NCBI GenBank assembly: GCA_029777095.1
Contig: JAKOTS010000095.1
Location: forward strand, 35,715-99,714
Direction: 5' to 3'
DNA from: Actinomycetes bacterium
GTDB lineage: Bacteria > Actinomycetota > Actinomycetes > Actinomycetales > Microbacteriaceae
DNA: 64,000 nt
Part shown: positions 37,576-45,543 of the stretch, piece after piece
How the letters are laid out: the number at the start of each line of letters is the position of its first letter
How positions within the stretch are numbered: position 1 is the stretch's first letter
Program-made: the position numbers and the translations under genes
Notes under the pieces: generated by a model
What the model was told of the DNA's origin: nothing
The model's database searches: none
What the model saw: only the letters and a program-made list of their open reading frames with translations

Positions 37576-37780
37576 CTGCGCTCCTTGGTCTTGGGTGGCG
37601 CACGGTGCCTTGCGCCAGGACGACGTGGCTCCATTCTATCGAGGGCGGATGCCGCGAGCGCGGGTTTTGGGTCGCGTCTGAGCCCATCTGCCTTAGCAAT
37701 GTCATAAGAACTTCAGTTTTTTCGTCGCTTGGGGGCGTGCAGAGCACGGGTTCCTTGCGCAGCGTGGATACGATTGAACA

Positions 37781-38767
37781 ATGGTGAGCTTGACCGGAGA
37801 CATGAACCCCCTGCACCCCGACCGCAATATCGCGTTGGAGTTGGTGCGGGCAACCGAAGCGGCAGCGATTCGCGCGGTGCCTTATATCGGCCGGGGCGAC
37901 AAGCTCGCGGCCGACGGTGCCGCAGTCGATGCGATGCGTGCGTTCTTGCACTCCGTTGGCATTGATGGCCGCATCGTGATCGGCGAGGGCGAGAAAGACG
38001 AAGCGCCGATGCTGTTCAACGGCGAGGCCGTGGGCAATGGCCGCGGCCCCGAGTGCGACATTGCGGTCGACCCGATCGATGGCACGTCGCTCACTGCCGA
38101 GGGACGCCAGAACGCGCTCTCGGTGATCGCGGTGAGTGACCGTGGGACCATGCTCGACGCATCGAGCGTGTTCTACATGGACAAGATCGTGACCGGCCCC
38201 GCAGGCGTCGGGGTCGTCGACATTCGCAAGCCCGTTGGCGAGAACATCCGCGCACTCGCGAAGTCGCTCGGCAAGCCCGTTGACCAGATTGTCGTCTCAG
38301 TGCTCAACCGCCCGCGCCACCTTCAGTTGATCGCCGACATTCGCGAGGCGGGTGCCGGCACGCGCCTGATGAGCGACGGCGACGTCGCGGGCGGAATCAA
38401 CGCGGCGCGGCACAATGCGCCCACCGACATGTGCATCGGCATCGGCGGTAGCCCCGAGGGCATCGTCACCGCGTGCGCAATCAAGGCGTTGGGTGGGCAC
38501 ATTCAGGGCCGCATGGCACCGGGCGACGATGCAGAGCGCCAGCGCGGCATTGATGCGGGCCTGAAGATGGACTACGTCTACGAGGCCGACGAACTGGTGC
38601 GCGGCAACAACACGATTTTCGTTGCGACCGGCGTCACCGACGGGCAGCTCGTTTCGGGCGTTCGTCGCGAAGGCAACTGGGTCTACACCGAGAGTGTCGT
38701 GCTCCGTGGTGCGTCCGGCACGCTGCGTCGCGTCAGCTCGGAGCACCTGCTTTCGAAGTGGAACTAA
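37781..38767 (+). CDS. glpX: Class II fructose-1,6-bisphosphatase
   Basis: A 328-residue GlpX phosphatase hydrolysing fructose-1,6-bisphosphate in gluconeogenesis. The metal-binding IGEGEKDEAPML and DPIDGTSLTAEGR motifs, the loop RPRHLQLIADIREAG and GGSPEGIVTACAIKALGG are intact. The first codons read ATGGTG; TACGAT eight bases before the ATG is a candidate -10 box, so the mRNA may have little or no leader. Confidence 0.96.
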   Translation: MVSLTGDMNPLHPDRNIALELVRATEAAAIRAVPYIGRGDKLAADGAAVDAMRAFLHSVGIDGRIVIGEGEKDEAPMLFNGEAVGNGRGPECDIAVDPIDGTSLTAEGRQNALSVIAVSDRGTMLDASSVFYMDKIVTGPAGVGVVDIRKPVGENIRALAKSLGKPVDQIVVSVLNRPRHLQLIADIREAGAGTRLMSDGDVAGGINAARHNAPTDMCIGIGGSPEGIVTACAIKALGGHIQGRMAPGDDAERQRGIDAGLKMDYVYEADELVRGNNTIFVATGVTDGQLVSGVRREGNWVYTESVVLRGASGTLRRVSSEHLLSKWN

Positions 38768-38838
38768 CGCGCTGAGAGCACACCCGCCCGATTCTTGGGG
38801 TGGGTTGGCTCCGGCGCGCCTGGTTTGAGACAATGGGG

Positions 38839-38904
38839 ATGCCTGTCATCGTCGACGGTGACCGGTACTCCACTCAACACAGCCTCGGGAGGCGAGCCAA
38901 ATGA
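38839..38904 (+). CDS. Candidate 21-residue leader ORF coupled to the next gene
   Basis: An ORF starting MPVIVDGDRYSTQHSLG and ending in TGA at 38902-38904 that overlaps the next start as ATGA. GACAAT lies four bases before its ATG. It contains the ribosome site of the downstream gene. It may be a real small protein, a leader peptide or chance; the evidence is only the overlap and the promoter-like box. Confidence 0.3.
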   Translation: MPVIVDGDRYSTQHSLGRRAK

Positions 38905-39110
38905 GCGCTCTCACGTCGAACGCAGCACCGTCTACGGGTGCGCAAGCCGTCGTAGAAAACGCGATGGACCCGGCGCGACGCCCTGACGTGCTCTTTCGGG
39001 TGCGCCGCGATGCGGGGCAGATGCGGAGTGCCTGGTGGAGCATCGGCGCGTTCGTGCTCGTCTCGGGCAGCATCGTCGCGCTGATGAGCCTGGTGCCCGG
39101 CGGGCACTAG
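38901..39110 (+). CDS. Small single-pass membrane protein
   Basis: A 69-residue protein, not recognised. GGGAGGCG lies about 9 bases before the ATG. A polar 45-residue N-terminus with DPARRPDVLFRVRRDAGQMR is followed by one hydrophobic helix (about residues 45-64, WWSIGAFVLVSGSIVALMSL). The gene ends four bases into the convergent rmuC stop. In related genomes a small protein at this place has been annotated as hypothetical, as I recall. Confidence 0.6.
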   Translation: MSALTSNAAPSTGAQAVVENAMDPARRPDVLFRVRRDAGQMRSAWWSIGAFVLVSGSIVALMSLVPGGH

Positions 39111-40483
39111 CCCATACGCTCGCGGAGCTCGCCGACATCGGCGGCCAAGCTTCGGTCTTCTTCGGTCATCGTTGGTTCGAACTCTCCAGCAGCAAGGCGC
39201 CGTGGCGCTTCGTGGATTGGTGCGGGCTCGGTGAGGAGGTTGAGCTTCGTCTCGTCGATGCCGGGAAATTGGCGCGCAGTGACCAACACGCGCGACTCGA
39301 GTGAGTTGGCGAAGCTGTTGTAGCTGGCGACCGTGCGTTCGATCGCCCGGCGGAGGCCTTCGGCATGCCCGGCCATTGTGCCGAGCCGCTGGTAGAGCGT
39401 ATTGCCGAGCTCGTAGAGCTTCTTCGCCTCGGCCGAGACGTCTTGTTGGGTCCAGGTGTAGGCAACCGTCTTGAGCACGGCCCACAGGTTGACCGGCGAA
39501 GCGAGAGCCACGCGCTTGCCGAAGGCATAGTCAAGCAGCGAGGGATCTTCTTCGAGCGCGGCAGACAGCAGCGACTCGCTCGGGATAAAGCAGATCACAA
39601 ACTCGGGGCTCGCGGCGAAGCCCTCCCAGTACTGCTTCTTTGCCAGGGCATCGATGTGCCCGCGCACGGCCTTCACATGTTTGCCAAGCAGGTCTTTGCG
39701 GCGGGCGCCCTCTTCGCCGTTGGCGGTCAGGGCAATCTGGCTCGCCTCGATGTAGTGCTCGAGCGGCACCTTTGCGTCGACGGTAATCGTCTTGCCGCCG
39801 GGCAGGTTGATCACCATGTCGGGGCGCCCCGCACCCGCCTCGGTTGTGATCGAGGTCTGGGTGTCGAAGTCGACGTAGCGGGTCAGGCCTGCCGCCTCGA
39901 CGACTCGTCGAAGCTGGGTCTCGCCCCACACGCCCCTGGTGCTGTTCGAGCGCAATGCGCTCGCCAGCGACTCCGTTGTGGTGCGCAGGAGCTCGTCAGC
40001 CTGCTGGGCCTGCTTCAGCTGTTCTGACAGCGAACCGTATTGCAGCGTGCGCTCTCGCTCGAGGTCGGCGACCTTCTGCTGCATCGCCGTCAGCGTTTCG
40101 CGAACCGGGCTGAGCGCCTGCAATACCGCCTGCTCGCGCCGCTCGCGCTCGACCCGCTCGGTCTGGTCGGCGCGCTGCTGCGACACAAGCTCATGGCGTT
40201 GCGCACCCGCTTCTTCGAGTTGCGCGCGCAGTTCGTCGACGGTCGAGTAGAGCCCGGCGAGATCGGCCTGCAGGGCCGATCTTTGCGCGGCCTCACCGAC
40301 CAGCACGGCCGCGTGCTCGGCGTCGCGCGCCGCGAGCGCACGCGTGAGCTCGAGCTCTTGCTGCACGGCGCTGTGATCGATCTGCGCAGTGTTTTTCTCC
40401 GCGCGCCCGCGCAGGAGCCAGCCCGTGAGAAAGCCCGTGACGAGGGTGATGAGTGCTACGACAACGGTGGCTGCGACATCCAT
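39107..40483 (-). CDS. rmuC: RmuC-type DNA recombination protein
   Basis: A 458-residue protein. An N-terminal transmembrane helix (about residues 3-25) is followed by a long coiled coil to about residue 165, then the RmuC nuclease-like domain with GVWGETQLRRVVEAAGL, the catalytic-type DMVINLPGGKTITVDAKVPLEHY (residue runs D and DxK) and FVICFIPSESLLSAAL. RmuC limits inversions and other rearrangements at short inverted repeats in E. coli. It lies 21 bases after the exonuclease gene on the same strand. Confidence 0.92.
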   Translation of the reverse strand: MDVAATVVVALITLVTGFLTGWLLRGRAEKNTAQIDHSAVQQELELTRALAARDAEHAAVLVGEAAQRSALQADLAGLYSTVDELRAQLEEAGAQRHELVSQQRADQTERVERERREQAVLQALSPVRETLTAMQQKVADLERERTLQYGSLSEQLKQAQQADELLRTTTESLASALRSNSTRGVWGETQLRRVVEAAGLTRYVDFDTQTSITTEAGAGRPDMVINLPGGKTITVDAKVPLEHYIEASQIALTANGEEGARRKDLLGKHVKAVRGHIDALAKKQYWEGFAASPEFVICFIPSESLLSAALEEDPSLLDYAFGKRVALASPVNLWAVLKTVAYTWTQQDVSAEAKKLYELGNTLYQRLGTMAGHAEGLRRAIERTVASYNSFANSLESRVLVTARQFPGIDETKLNLLTEPAPIHEAPRRLAAGEFEPTMTEEDRSLAADVGELRERMG

Positions 40484-40504
40484 GCGCCCATGCTCACATG
40501 AGCC

Positions 40505-41092
40505 TCAGACATTCGTCCGTTCGGTGACGGCGATGCGGCCGATGCGTAGCGAAAGCGTGTCGGCGAGGGCATCGAGATCGCCCGCCCCGTGGCGCCGGGC
40601 AGAGTCGATCATGATCTGCGCGCACGCCTCGGCGTCGGCGAGCGCGTCGTGGTGTGCAAACTCCTCAAACCCTGCGGCTGCGGCGGCTTTGGGCAGGCGA
40701 TAGGAATCGAGCTCGTAAGTCTTGCGTGCAATCTGCAGGGTGCAGAGGTAGGCGTAGGGCGGGCACTCGTCGCCGGTCGCCTCGCACGCACGCCGCAGCA
40801 CGCTGGTGTCGAAGCCGGCGTTGTGCGCGACCAGGACGTCGTCGCCGATGAAGGCCGTGAGGGCGGCCATCTGTCCGCTCCAGGTGGGTGCATCCGCGAC
40901 GTCTCGGGCGGTGAGCCCATGAATGCGGGTGTTCCACTCGAGAAACTCGTCGTGCCCGGGTGGCGGCTGAATGAGCCACCCCGCGCGTTCCACGACCTTG
41001 CCGTCTCGCACGCGGACGAGGCCGACGCTGCAGGCTGAGGCGGCTGAAGAGTTCGCCGTTTCGAAGTCGATCGCGGTGAAGTCCACTGGCAC
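40505..41092 (-). CDS. DEDD-family 3'-5' exonuclease (DNA polymerase III epsilon-like)
   Basis: A 195-residue exonuclease. ExoI, ExoII and ExoIII motifs are AIDFETAN, HNAGFDTSVLRRA and HHDALADAEACAQI, with the acidic residues and the His of DEDDh enzymes. It could trim DNA or RNA; it is too short to carry polymerase or other domains. Start is GTG 41092 or GTG 41086. Probably co-transcribed with rmuC. Confidence 0.88.
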   Translation of the reverse strand: MPVDFTAIDFETANSSAASACSVGLVRVRDGKVVERAGWLIQPPPGHDEFLEWNTRIHGLTARDVADAPTWSGQMAALTAFIGDDVLVAHNAGFDTSVLRRACEATGDECPPYAYLCTLQIARKTYELDSYRLPKAAAAAGFEEFAHHDALADAEACAQIMIDSARRHGAGDLDALADTLSLRIGRIAVTERTNV

Positions 41093-41192
41093 CCGTCAAC
41101 CCTCACCCCGGTGCGGGGCGGCCCGGTGCAGGCGCGCCGGGGTGCCCCGAAATCGGGGTTCCGCGACCATGGTGCATGTCTACGGCTCGGCC

Positions 41193-41198
41193 TATGGT
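41193..41198 (+). promoter_or_regulatory. -10 box for the SAM methyltransferase gene
   Basis: TATGGT ends six bases before the ATG at 41205, choosing that start over the ATG at 41169. Confidence 0.45.
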
Positions 41199-41204
41199 GA
41201 GGGC

Positions 41205-41963
41205 ATGGAGCCAGTGAATCGACGCGAAATGTCGACATCGTTCGGTCGTGCGGCCGCGAGTTATGAGGCGGGGCGGCCGGGGTATCCGGCAGCGGCTGTC
41301 GAATGGATGCTGCAGCCCGTCGCCGCATCTGCTGCCCGGGTGCGCGTCGCCGATGTCGGCTCGGGCACCGGCAAGCTCACGCGCGTACTGGTCGACGCAG
41401 GCGCAGAGGTGGTGGCGGTCGATCCTGATCCGCTGATGCTTGCCGCGCTCGCCGAGGCAGTGCCGGGCGTGCCGACGCTGGTCGGGAGCGCGGAGCAGTT
41501 GCCGCTGCCCGACGCGAGCGTCGACGCGGTTGTGCTTGGGCAGGCCTGGCACTGGGTCGACCCAGAATTGGGATCGCGTGAGGCGGGCCGCGTGCTGAGC
41601 GCCGGGGGAGTGCTCGGGTTGGTGTGGAACATTCGTGACGGCAAGACGCCGTGGGTGGCGCGCATGACCGAGATCATGCACCGAAGCAACGCCGAAGAGA
41701 TGATGGCCGAAGGCGGTCCTGACGTGCTCGCGCCGTTCGGCAAGGTTGAAACGCAGACGTTCACATGGTCTCGATCGATGACTGCCGCCGCGCTTCTCGA
41801 AATGGCGCGCTCGCGGAGCTTTTTGATCACCGCGGCAGACGCCGATCGCGCTCGCATCGAAGGGGAGCTCTCCGAGCTCTTCGCGACGCTTCCCGAGCTG
41901 CAAGATGGCGGCGCGATCGATCTGCCCTATGTGACTCGGGCGTTTCGGGCGGTGCGCCCGTGA
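41205..41963 (+). CDS. Class I SAM-dependent methyltransferase (methyltransferase 11 type)
   Basis: A 252-residue small-molecule methyltransferase. SFGRAAASYEAGRPGYP is the typical start of this group, VADVGSGTGKLTRVLVDAG is motif I at about residues 47-65, VVAVDPD the acidic motif II end, and ASVDAVVLGQAWHWVDPE motif post-I/II. The acceptor is unknown. Start is set by the -10 box; a longer open frame upstream overlaps the exonuclease gene on the other strand. Confidence 0.87.
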   Translation: MEPVNRREMSTSFGRAAASYEAGRPGYPAAAVEWMLQPVAASAARVRVADVGSGTGKLTRVLVDAGAEVVAVDPDPLMLAALAEAVPGVPTLVGSAEQLPLPDASVDAVVLGQAWHWVDPELGSREAGRVLSAGGVLGLVWNIRDGKTPWVARMTEIMHRSNAEEMMAEGGPDVLAPFGKVETQTFTWSRSMTAAALLEMARSRSFLITAADADRARIEGELSELFATLPELQDGGAIDLPYVTRAFRAVRP

Positions 41964-42006
41964 GCGTGCTCGGCGCGACGAACGTGTAAGCGCGGTGGGG
42001 CCCACG

Positions 42007-42012
42007 TAGACT
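42007..42012 (+). promoter_or_regulatory. -10 box for ychF
   Basis: TAGACT ends eight bases before the GTG at 42021, leaving room for at most a one- or two-base leader. Confidence 0.5.
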
Positions 42013-42020
42013 GGCTGACC

Positions 42021-43094
42021 GTGGCTCTAACTATTGGCATCGTCGGCCTGCCCAACGTCGGCAAGTCCACCCTTTTCAACGCACTCACCAAGAATGACGT
42101 GCTCGCGGCGAACTATCCGTTCGCAACGATCGAGCCGAACGTCGGCGTGGTGAGTCTTCCCGACCCGCGGCTCGCGCAGCTTGCTGGTGTGTTCGGCAGT
42201 GAGCGCATCCTGCCCGCAACGGTCTCGTTCGTTGACATCGCCGGCATTGTGCGCGGCGCGAGCGAGGGCGAGGGCCTCGGCAATCAGTTCCTCGCGAACA
42301 TTCGCGAGGCAGACGCCATCGCGCAGGTGGTGCGCGCCTTCACTGATGACGACGTCGTGCACGTTGACGGTGACGTCAACCCGAAGAGTGACCTCGAAAC
42401 GATCAACGCAGAGCTCATGCTCGCTGACCTGCAGACGCTCGAGAAGGCGATTCCGCGGTACGAGAAAGACGTCAAGGGCAAGCGCATCGACCCGGCTGTG
42501 CTCGAATCTGCGGTGGCCGCGAAGGACGCGCTCGAACGGGGCATTCTCGTCGCGAACGCTGGCATCGACCTCGAGCCCATCCGTGAACTGGGCCTCATGA
42601 CCGCGAAGCCCTACATCTACGTCTTCAACGTCGACGAGTCGATCTTGACTGACCCCGCCCGCAAGGCCGAACTCGCAGCCCTAGTGGCACCCGCACAGGC
42701 AATCTTCCTCGACGCAAAGATCGAGTCAGAGCTGATCGGCCTCGACCCCGAAGACGCGGCAGAGCTGCTCGCATCGACTGGCCAGGACGAGTCGGGTATC
42801 GACCAGCTCGCACGCATCGGCTTCGACACGCTGGGCCTCCAGACGTACCTCACGGCTGGCCCGAAGGAAGCACGCGCGTGGACGATCGGTAAGGGCTGGA
42901 AGGCTCCCGCCGCCGCCGGCGTCATCCACACCGACTTCGAAAAGGGCTTCATCAAGGCCGAGGTCATCTCGTTCGCCGACCTGATGGAGACCGGCTCGGT
43001 ACTCGAAGCGCGTGCAAAGGGCAAGGCGCGCCTAGAGGGCAAGGACTACGTCATGCAGGATGGCGACGTCGTGGAATTTAGGTTCAACGTGTAA
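42021..43094 (+). CDS. ychF: YchF, Obg-related ATPase/GTPase
   Basis: A 357-residue universally conserved P-loop protein that binds ribosomes and prefers ATP. GLPNVGKSTLFNAL is the P loop, DIAGIVRGASEGEGLG the G3 region, NVDES the altered G4, and the C-terminal TGS domain ends GDVVEFRFNV. The last eight codons (43071-43094) are copied five more times in the next 3.1 kb, so this gene's 3' end appears to be an integration site. The gene itself is full length. GTG start is set by TAGACT just upstream. Confidence 0.97.
   Translation: MALTIGIVGLPNVGKSTLFNALTKNDVLAANYPFATIEPNVGVVSLPDPRLAQLAGVFGSERILPATVSFVDIAGIVRGASEGEGLGNQFLANIREADAIAQVVRAFTDDDVVHVDGDVNPKSDLETINAELMLADLQTLEKAIPRYEKDVKGKRIDPAVLESAVAAKDALERGILVANAGIDLEPIRELGLMTAKPYIYVFNVDESILTDPARKAELAALVAPAQAIFLDAKIESELIGLDPEDAAELLASTGQDESGIDQLARIGFDTLGLQTYLTAGPKEARAWTIGKGWKAPAAAGVIHTDFEKGFIKAEVISFADLMETGSVLEARAKGKARLEGKDYVMQDGDVVEFRFNV
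43071..43094 (+). repeat. ychF 3'-end repeat, copy 0 (VEFRFNV-stop)
   Basis: The native 24-base 3' end of ychF, with AGG for Arg, GTG for the last Val and stop TAA. Reference copy for the array 43071-46174. Confidence 0.9.
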
Positions 43095-43147
43095 TAACCC
43101 CGTAATCCCGCAGTTCTCCGGCCTTCAGCTCTTACCGAAAATCAGCC

Positions 43148-43171
43148 TTCGAGTTCCGGTCTAACCTCTCA
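43148..43171 (+). repeat. ychF 3'-end repeat, copy 1 (degenerate)
   Basis: Reads FEFRSNLS in the corresponding frame: GAGTTCCGGTCTAACCTC against the consensus. The stop codon is lost (TCA), so it is the most decayed copy. Only 53 bases separate it from ychF. Confidence 0.65.
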
Positions 43172-43502
43172 AAGCGTTCGAGAAGCTCAACTAACGCGGA
43201 TTTCCTTGGCTCGTGACGGATCATTCACGAGGGTTGAGCTCAATCGAGCGGAGCGAGCGAAGGACCTCCGTGGTCCGCGCGCACCGCCACACCTGAACCG
43301 TTCTGGGACAGCGCCATTGGCCGCGCATGGTGTCTTGCCGCGCTGAAAGGCAATGAACCATTGCTCGGTCTGTCTCAAAACGCGGACGCAAGGCCGGCGA
43401 GCGGTTCAGGCTGTCGGGTCATCGGTGGTTTATTCGCGGGGACGCTCTGTGCGAGCGCTCGTAGCGCCGACATCCAGCACACGCTGTTCTCATTTTCGTC
43501 GT

Positions 43503-43583
43503 CTGAGCGATGCGCAATGGGCAGTGAACGCCCCGTTGTTGCCGTCGAATGAGGAGCGGCGTGGTCATCCGCTCGGTCAGTGA
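43503..43583 (+). pseudogene. IS5-family transposase remnant (N-terminal fragment)
   Basis: The frame reads LSDAQWAVNAPLLPSNEERRGHPLG before a stop, close to the LSDEQW...PLLP...RGRPP opening of IS5/DUF4096 transposases. Only about 26 residues survive; no catalytic residues, partner ends or target duplication are visible. It marks past mobile-element traffic in the accretion region. Confidence 0.65.
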
Positions 43584-43632
43584 CGTGAGCGCGAAGTTGC
43601 TTAACCGTTGATCAAGTGATTGACTCAACCGC

Positions 43633-44091
43633 ATGGAAAGTAACTTCGAGGATCAGCGTGACTCGGCAAACATCCTCGAGACGCTCAGCACTGACCGTGG
43701 CCGAATCGGCGAGCGGATCACGGCCGAAACCTGGTGGGCTGCACCTGCGCAGGGCTTGGGTGCGGCGCTCATCGTCGTGGCCCCCGCGGCTGGACTTGCA
43801 TGGGCGTGGCTACCGTTTGTGCTCAGCGTGGGGGTGTTCGTCGGCGTTGAGGTGCTCTTCCGTAAGCGCAGTGGCTTCGGCATTACCCGACCGGCTGGTC
43901 CTCGCGGGTGGTGGTTGCTGGCTGCGCTCTTCTTGATCCTCTTCTTCTCGTTTGTGCTCAGCCTGGGATTCGCGCTTTTCGGTCTGACCGGATGGGTGGT
44001 TGCCGCCGCGGTGGCCGCGGGCGTCGCCACCGCGCTCATCGTCGTACTCTATGACCGCGCGTATGCTGCAGAGGTGCGTCATGCGAGCTGA
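43633..44091 (+). CDS. Hypothetical multi-pass membrane protein of the accretion region
   Basis: A 152-residue protein, not recognised by name. After a polar 35-residue N-terminus (NFEDQRDSANILETLSTDRGRIGERI) come four predicted transmembrane helices at about 40-56, 57-75, 90-113 and 118-140. Its stop overlaps the start of the HTH regulator by 11 bases, so the two are made together. Such membrane protein/regulator pairs often have the regulator control the pair. Bounded by repeat copies 1 and 2, so it is cargo. Confidence 0.65.
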   Translation: MESNFEDQRDSANILETLSTDRGRIGERITAETWWAAPAQGLGAALIVVAPAAGLAWAWLPFVLSVGVFVGVEVLFRKRSGFGITRPAGPRGWWLLAALFLILFFSFVLSLGFALFGLTGWVVAAAVAAGVATALIVVLYDRAYAAEVRHAS

Positions 44092-44383
44092 ACCCCGCTT
44101 TAACGAGGCGATCCATGCGCCAACCCGGCTGCGTCTGTGTGCAATGCTGCGCCCGCTCGCCAATGCGGATTTCGCAGCGATTGCCGCGACGCTCGAGCTC
44201 AGTGAGGCAAACCTGTCAAAGACCGTGAAGAACCTCGTCGAGATTGGCTATCTCGTCACGAGCAAGCAGGCATCACCCCAGCGAACGGACGCGCGCCAGA
44301 CGACCACAGTCAAGCTCACCGCGCAGGGCCGCCGCGCCTTCGATGGGCACCTCGCGGCGCTTCGGGCTATGGCGGGCGACTAG
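44081..44383 (+). CDS. Winged-helix transcriptional regulator (MarR/ArsR-like, DNA-binding domain only)
   Basis: A 100-residue protein from the ATG at 44081. EAIHAPTRLRLCAMLRPL, the helix-turn-helix DFAAIAATLELSEANLSKTVKNLVEIGYL and the wing region with RQTTTVKLTAQGRRAF match the short MarR-like regulators (often written transcriptional regulator, DUF-type) that accompany small membrane proteins. It overlaps the membrane gene. Likely an autoregulator of this pair; the palindrome TTGATCAA at 43606 is a candidate site. Confidence 0.8.
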   Translation: MRAEPRFNEAIHAPTRLRLCAMLRPLANADFAAIAATLELSEANLSKTVKNLVEIGYLVTSKQASPQRTDARQTTTVKLTAQGRRAFDGHLAALRAMAGD

Positions 44384-44488
44384 GGCGTGTCTCCGGCAGG
44401 GTGGCCCAAGTGATGGTGGCGATCTGATCGGAGAAGCTCCGCGTGGCCGGTGTTCGTGGCTCAAATATGTTCTAAGTGACGAAACTCG

Positions 44489-44512
44489 GTGGAGTTCCGG
44501 TTTAACGTCTAG
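44489..44512 (+). repeat. ychF 3'-end repeat, copy 2 (VEFRFNV-stop)
   Basis: Encodes exactly VEFRFNV-stop with different synonymous codons from the native end (CGG Arg, TTT Phe, GTC Val, TAG). The 105 bases before it (44384-44488) contain no gene. It lies just upstream of the higBA promoter. Confidence 0.88.
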
Positions 44513-44520
44513 CGTTAATG

Positions 44521-44539
44521 ACGGACTCCGTTATATACT
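44521..44539 (+). promoter_or_regulatory. higBA promoter and candidate HigA operator
   Basis: TATACT (44534-44539) ends six bases before the GTG of higB. The palindrome ACGGA-C-TCCGT (44521-44531) abuts it on the upstream side, where an antitoxin would block the polymerase. Confidence 0.6.
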
Positions 44540-44545
44540 GGTCCT

Positions 44546-44827
44546 GTGATCAGATCGTTCGGCGACAAGGCGACCGAGCGGCTGTGGCGTCGTGAGCGTG
44601 TGCCGTCGATCGATCCTCGGATCTATTCGACGGCGTTGCGGAAACTGCGCCAGGTGGGGTCTGCGGAATAGCTCGACGATCTTCGTCTCCCACCGGGAAA
44701 CCGGCTGGAAGCTCTCAAGGGCGATCGCGCCGGGCAACACAGCATCAGAATCAACGACCAGTGGCGGATCTGCTTCGTGTGGACGGATGCTGGGCCAGAG
44801 GAGGTGGAGATCGTTGACTATCACTGA
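44546..44827 (+). pseudogene. higB: higB toxin gene inactivated by an in-frame amber codon
   Basis: The frame encodes a 93-codon RelE/HigB-type mRNA interferase: VIRSFGDKATERLWRRERV, LRKLRQVGSAE, then TAG at 44669-44671, then [18 protein letters not shown] and [24 protein letters not shown]. The family has AEQLDDL here, so a CAG (Gln) has become TAG by a single C-to-T change. Everything else is intact, including the catalytic-region R and the C-terminal VEIVDYH. Without suppression only 41 residues are made. Promoter and GTG start are clear, and the antitoxin gene follows intact. Confidence 0.85.
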
Positions 44828-45116
44828 CAAGATTCCCCCGATTCATCCGGGTGAGGTCCTTATGGAGGACTTCATCAAGGGTTTCGAGATTACGCAGAAC
44901 AAGCTCGCTGTGGCCATCGGTGTGCCGCCGCGACGGATCAATGAGATCGTGCACGGCAAGCGCGGGATCACGGCCGATACGGCACTTCGTCTCGAGCGGT
45001 ACTTCGGCGTCTCGGCGCAGTTCTGGCTCAACTTGCAGACGCGCTACGAATTGGACCTGGCCGAGGATCGTGTAGCCGAGCAGATCGCAGCGATCACCCC
45101 GTTGCAGGCTGCGTAA
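44814..45116 (+). CDS. higA: HigA-type antitoxin (XRE family)
   Basis: A 100-residue antitoxin/repressor. The TTG at 44814 has AGGAGG about 8 bases upstream and overlaps the end of higB, the usual coupling. [18 protein letters not shown] and the helix-turn-helix [40 protein letters not shown] are classic HigA. It would bind HigB and repress the operon. The DNA-binding domain is complete, so it may still regulate although its toxin is broken. Confidence 0.92.
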   Translation: MTITDKIPPIHPGEVLMEDFIKGFEITQNKLAVAIGVPPRRINEIVHGKRGITADTALRLERYFGVSAQFWLNLQTRYELDLAEDRVAEQIAAITPLQAA

Positions 45117-45119
45117 CGC

Positions 45120-45485
45120 GTGACAGAGATTGCGATCAAGGTCGTTGCGCACGCGGACCTGGCGTCCAGCGACCTGGAGGGGTTGCGCCGGCTCTTCGAC
45201 GCCGAGTACCTGAGCGACTTCGGCGAGTGGGACCCCGATATGCCCTACGGGTATGCGCCGCACGCTGTTCATGTCGTCGCTCGGAGCAACGGTGAAGTAT
45301 TCGGTCGTGTCGGGGCTGGGCAAGGCGGACGGTCAGCGTCGGCGACGATGAGGTCCAGATCGCTGGATCGGCTAGGTCAACCGGGCGACGACCCACCCGG
45401 GCAGCCTTTGCTGGTCTTGCCCGTCGAGGACGAGATTGCCGCTTGGTCGACGGGCACGGTTGACCTGCGCGGCCGTGCTTGGTGA
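45120..45485 (+). pseudogene. Decayed GNAT-family N-acetyltransferase
   Basis: The frame from GTG 45120 starts like an aminoglycoside 2'-type GNAT protein (LRRLFDAEYLSDFGEWDPDM, PYGYAPHAVHVVARSNGEV). After about residue 63 the homologous text continues in another frame as WARRTVSVGDDEVQIAG, and the C-terminus PVEDEIAAWSTGTVDLRGRAW returns in the first frame. The acetyl-CoA-binding middle, about 80 residues, is missing. So there is at least one frameshift and one internal deletion, and no active enzyme. It directly follows higA, suggesting it was cargo of the same segment. Confidence 0.75.
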
Positions 45486-45510
45486 GCGACCCTGAAAGGT
45501 TGTTGCCTGC

Positions 45511-45543
45511 GGCGATGTGGTGGAGTTCCACTTCAACGTGTAG
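45511..45543 (+). repeat. ychF 3'-end repeat, copy 3 (extended, GDVVEFHFNV-stop)
   Basis: The core is 45520-45543; the match to ychF extends nine bases further left and encodes GDV in the same frame, as in the YchF C-terminus. This longer similarity shows it derives from a ychF gene, not from a chance 20-mer. Confidence 0.9.

Larger units (their letters stand above)
43095..43632. other. 538-base gap after ychF: degenerate repeat copy and decayed DNA
   Basis: No intact gene is seen. It holds copy 1 of the ychF-end repeat (43148-43171), several short inverted motifs (for instance GCTCAACTAACG near 43185 against GGTTGAGCTCAA near 43229), an IS5-type transposase fragment (43503-43583), and, at 43606-43613, the palindrome TTGATCAA inside a larger GTTGA...TCAAC dyad that may be the operator for the membrane protein/HTH pair that follows. 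Confidence 0.7.

Noticed and set aside
44384..44488. Possible IS end (GGGCGTGTCTCC) after the HTH regulator
   Set aside because: It is reminiscent of some IS termini, but there is no matching inverted partner or transposase text nearby.
44669..44671. Read-through of the higB amber codon by the UAA-anticodon tRNA at 12558
   Set aside because: That anticodon reads UUA, not UAG, so it cannot suppress the stop.
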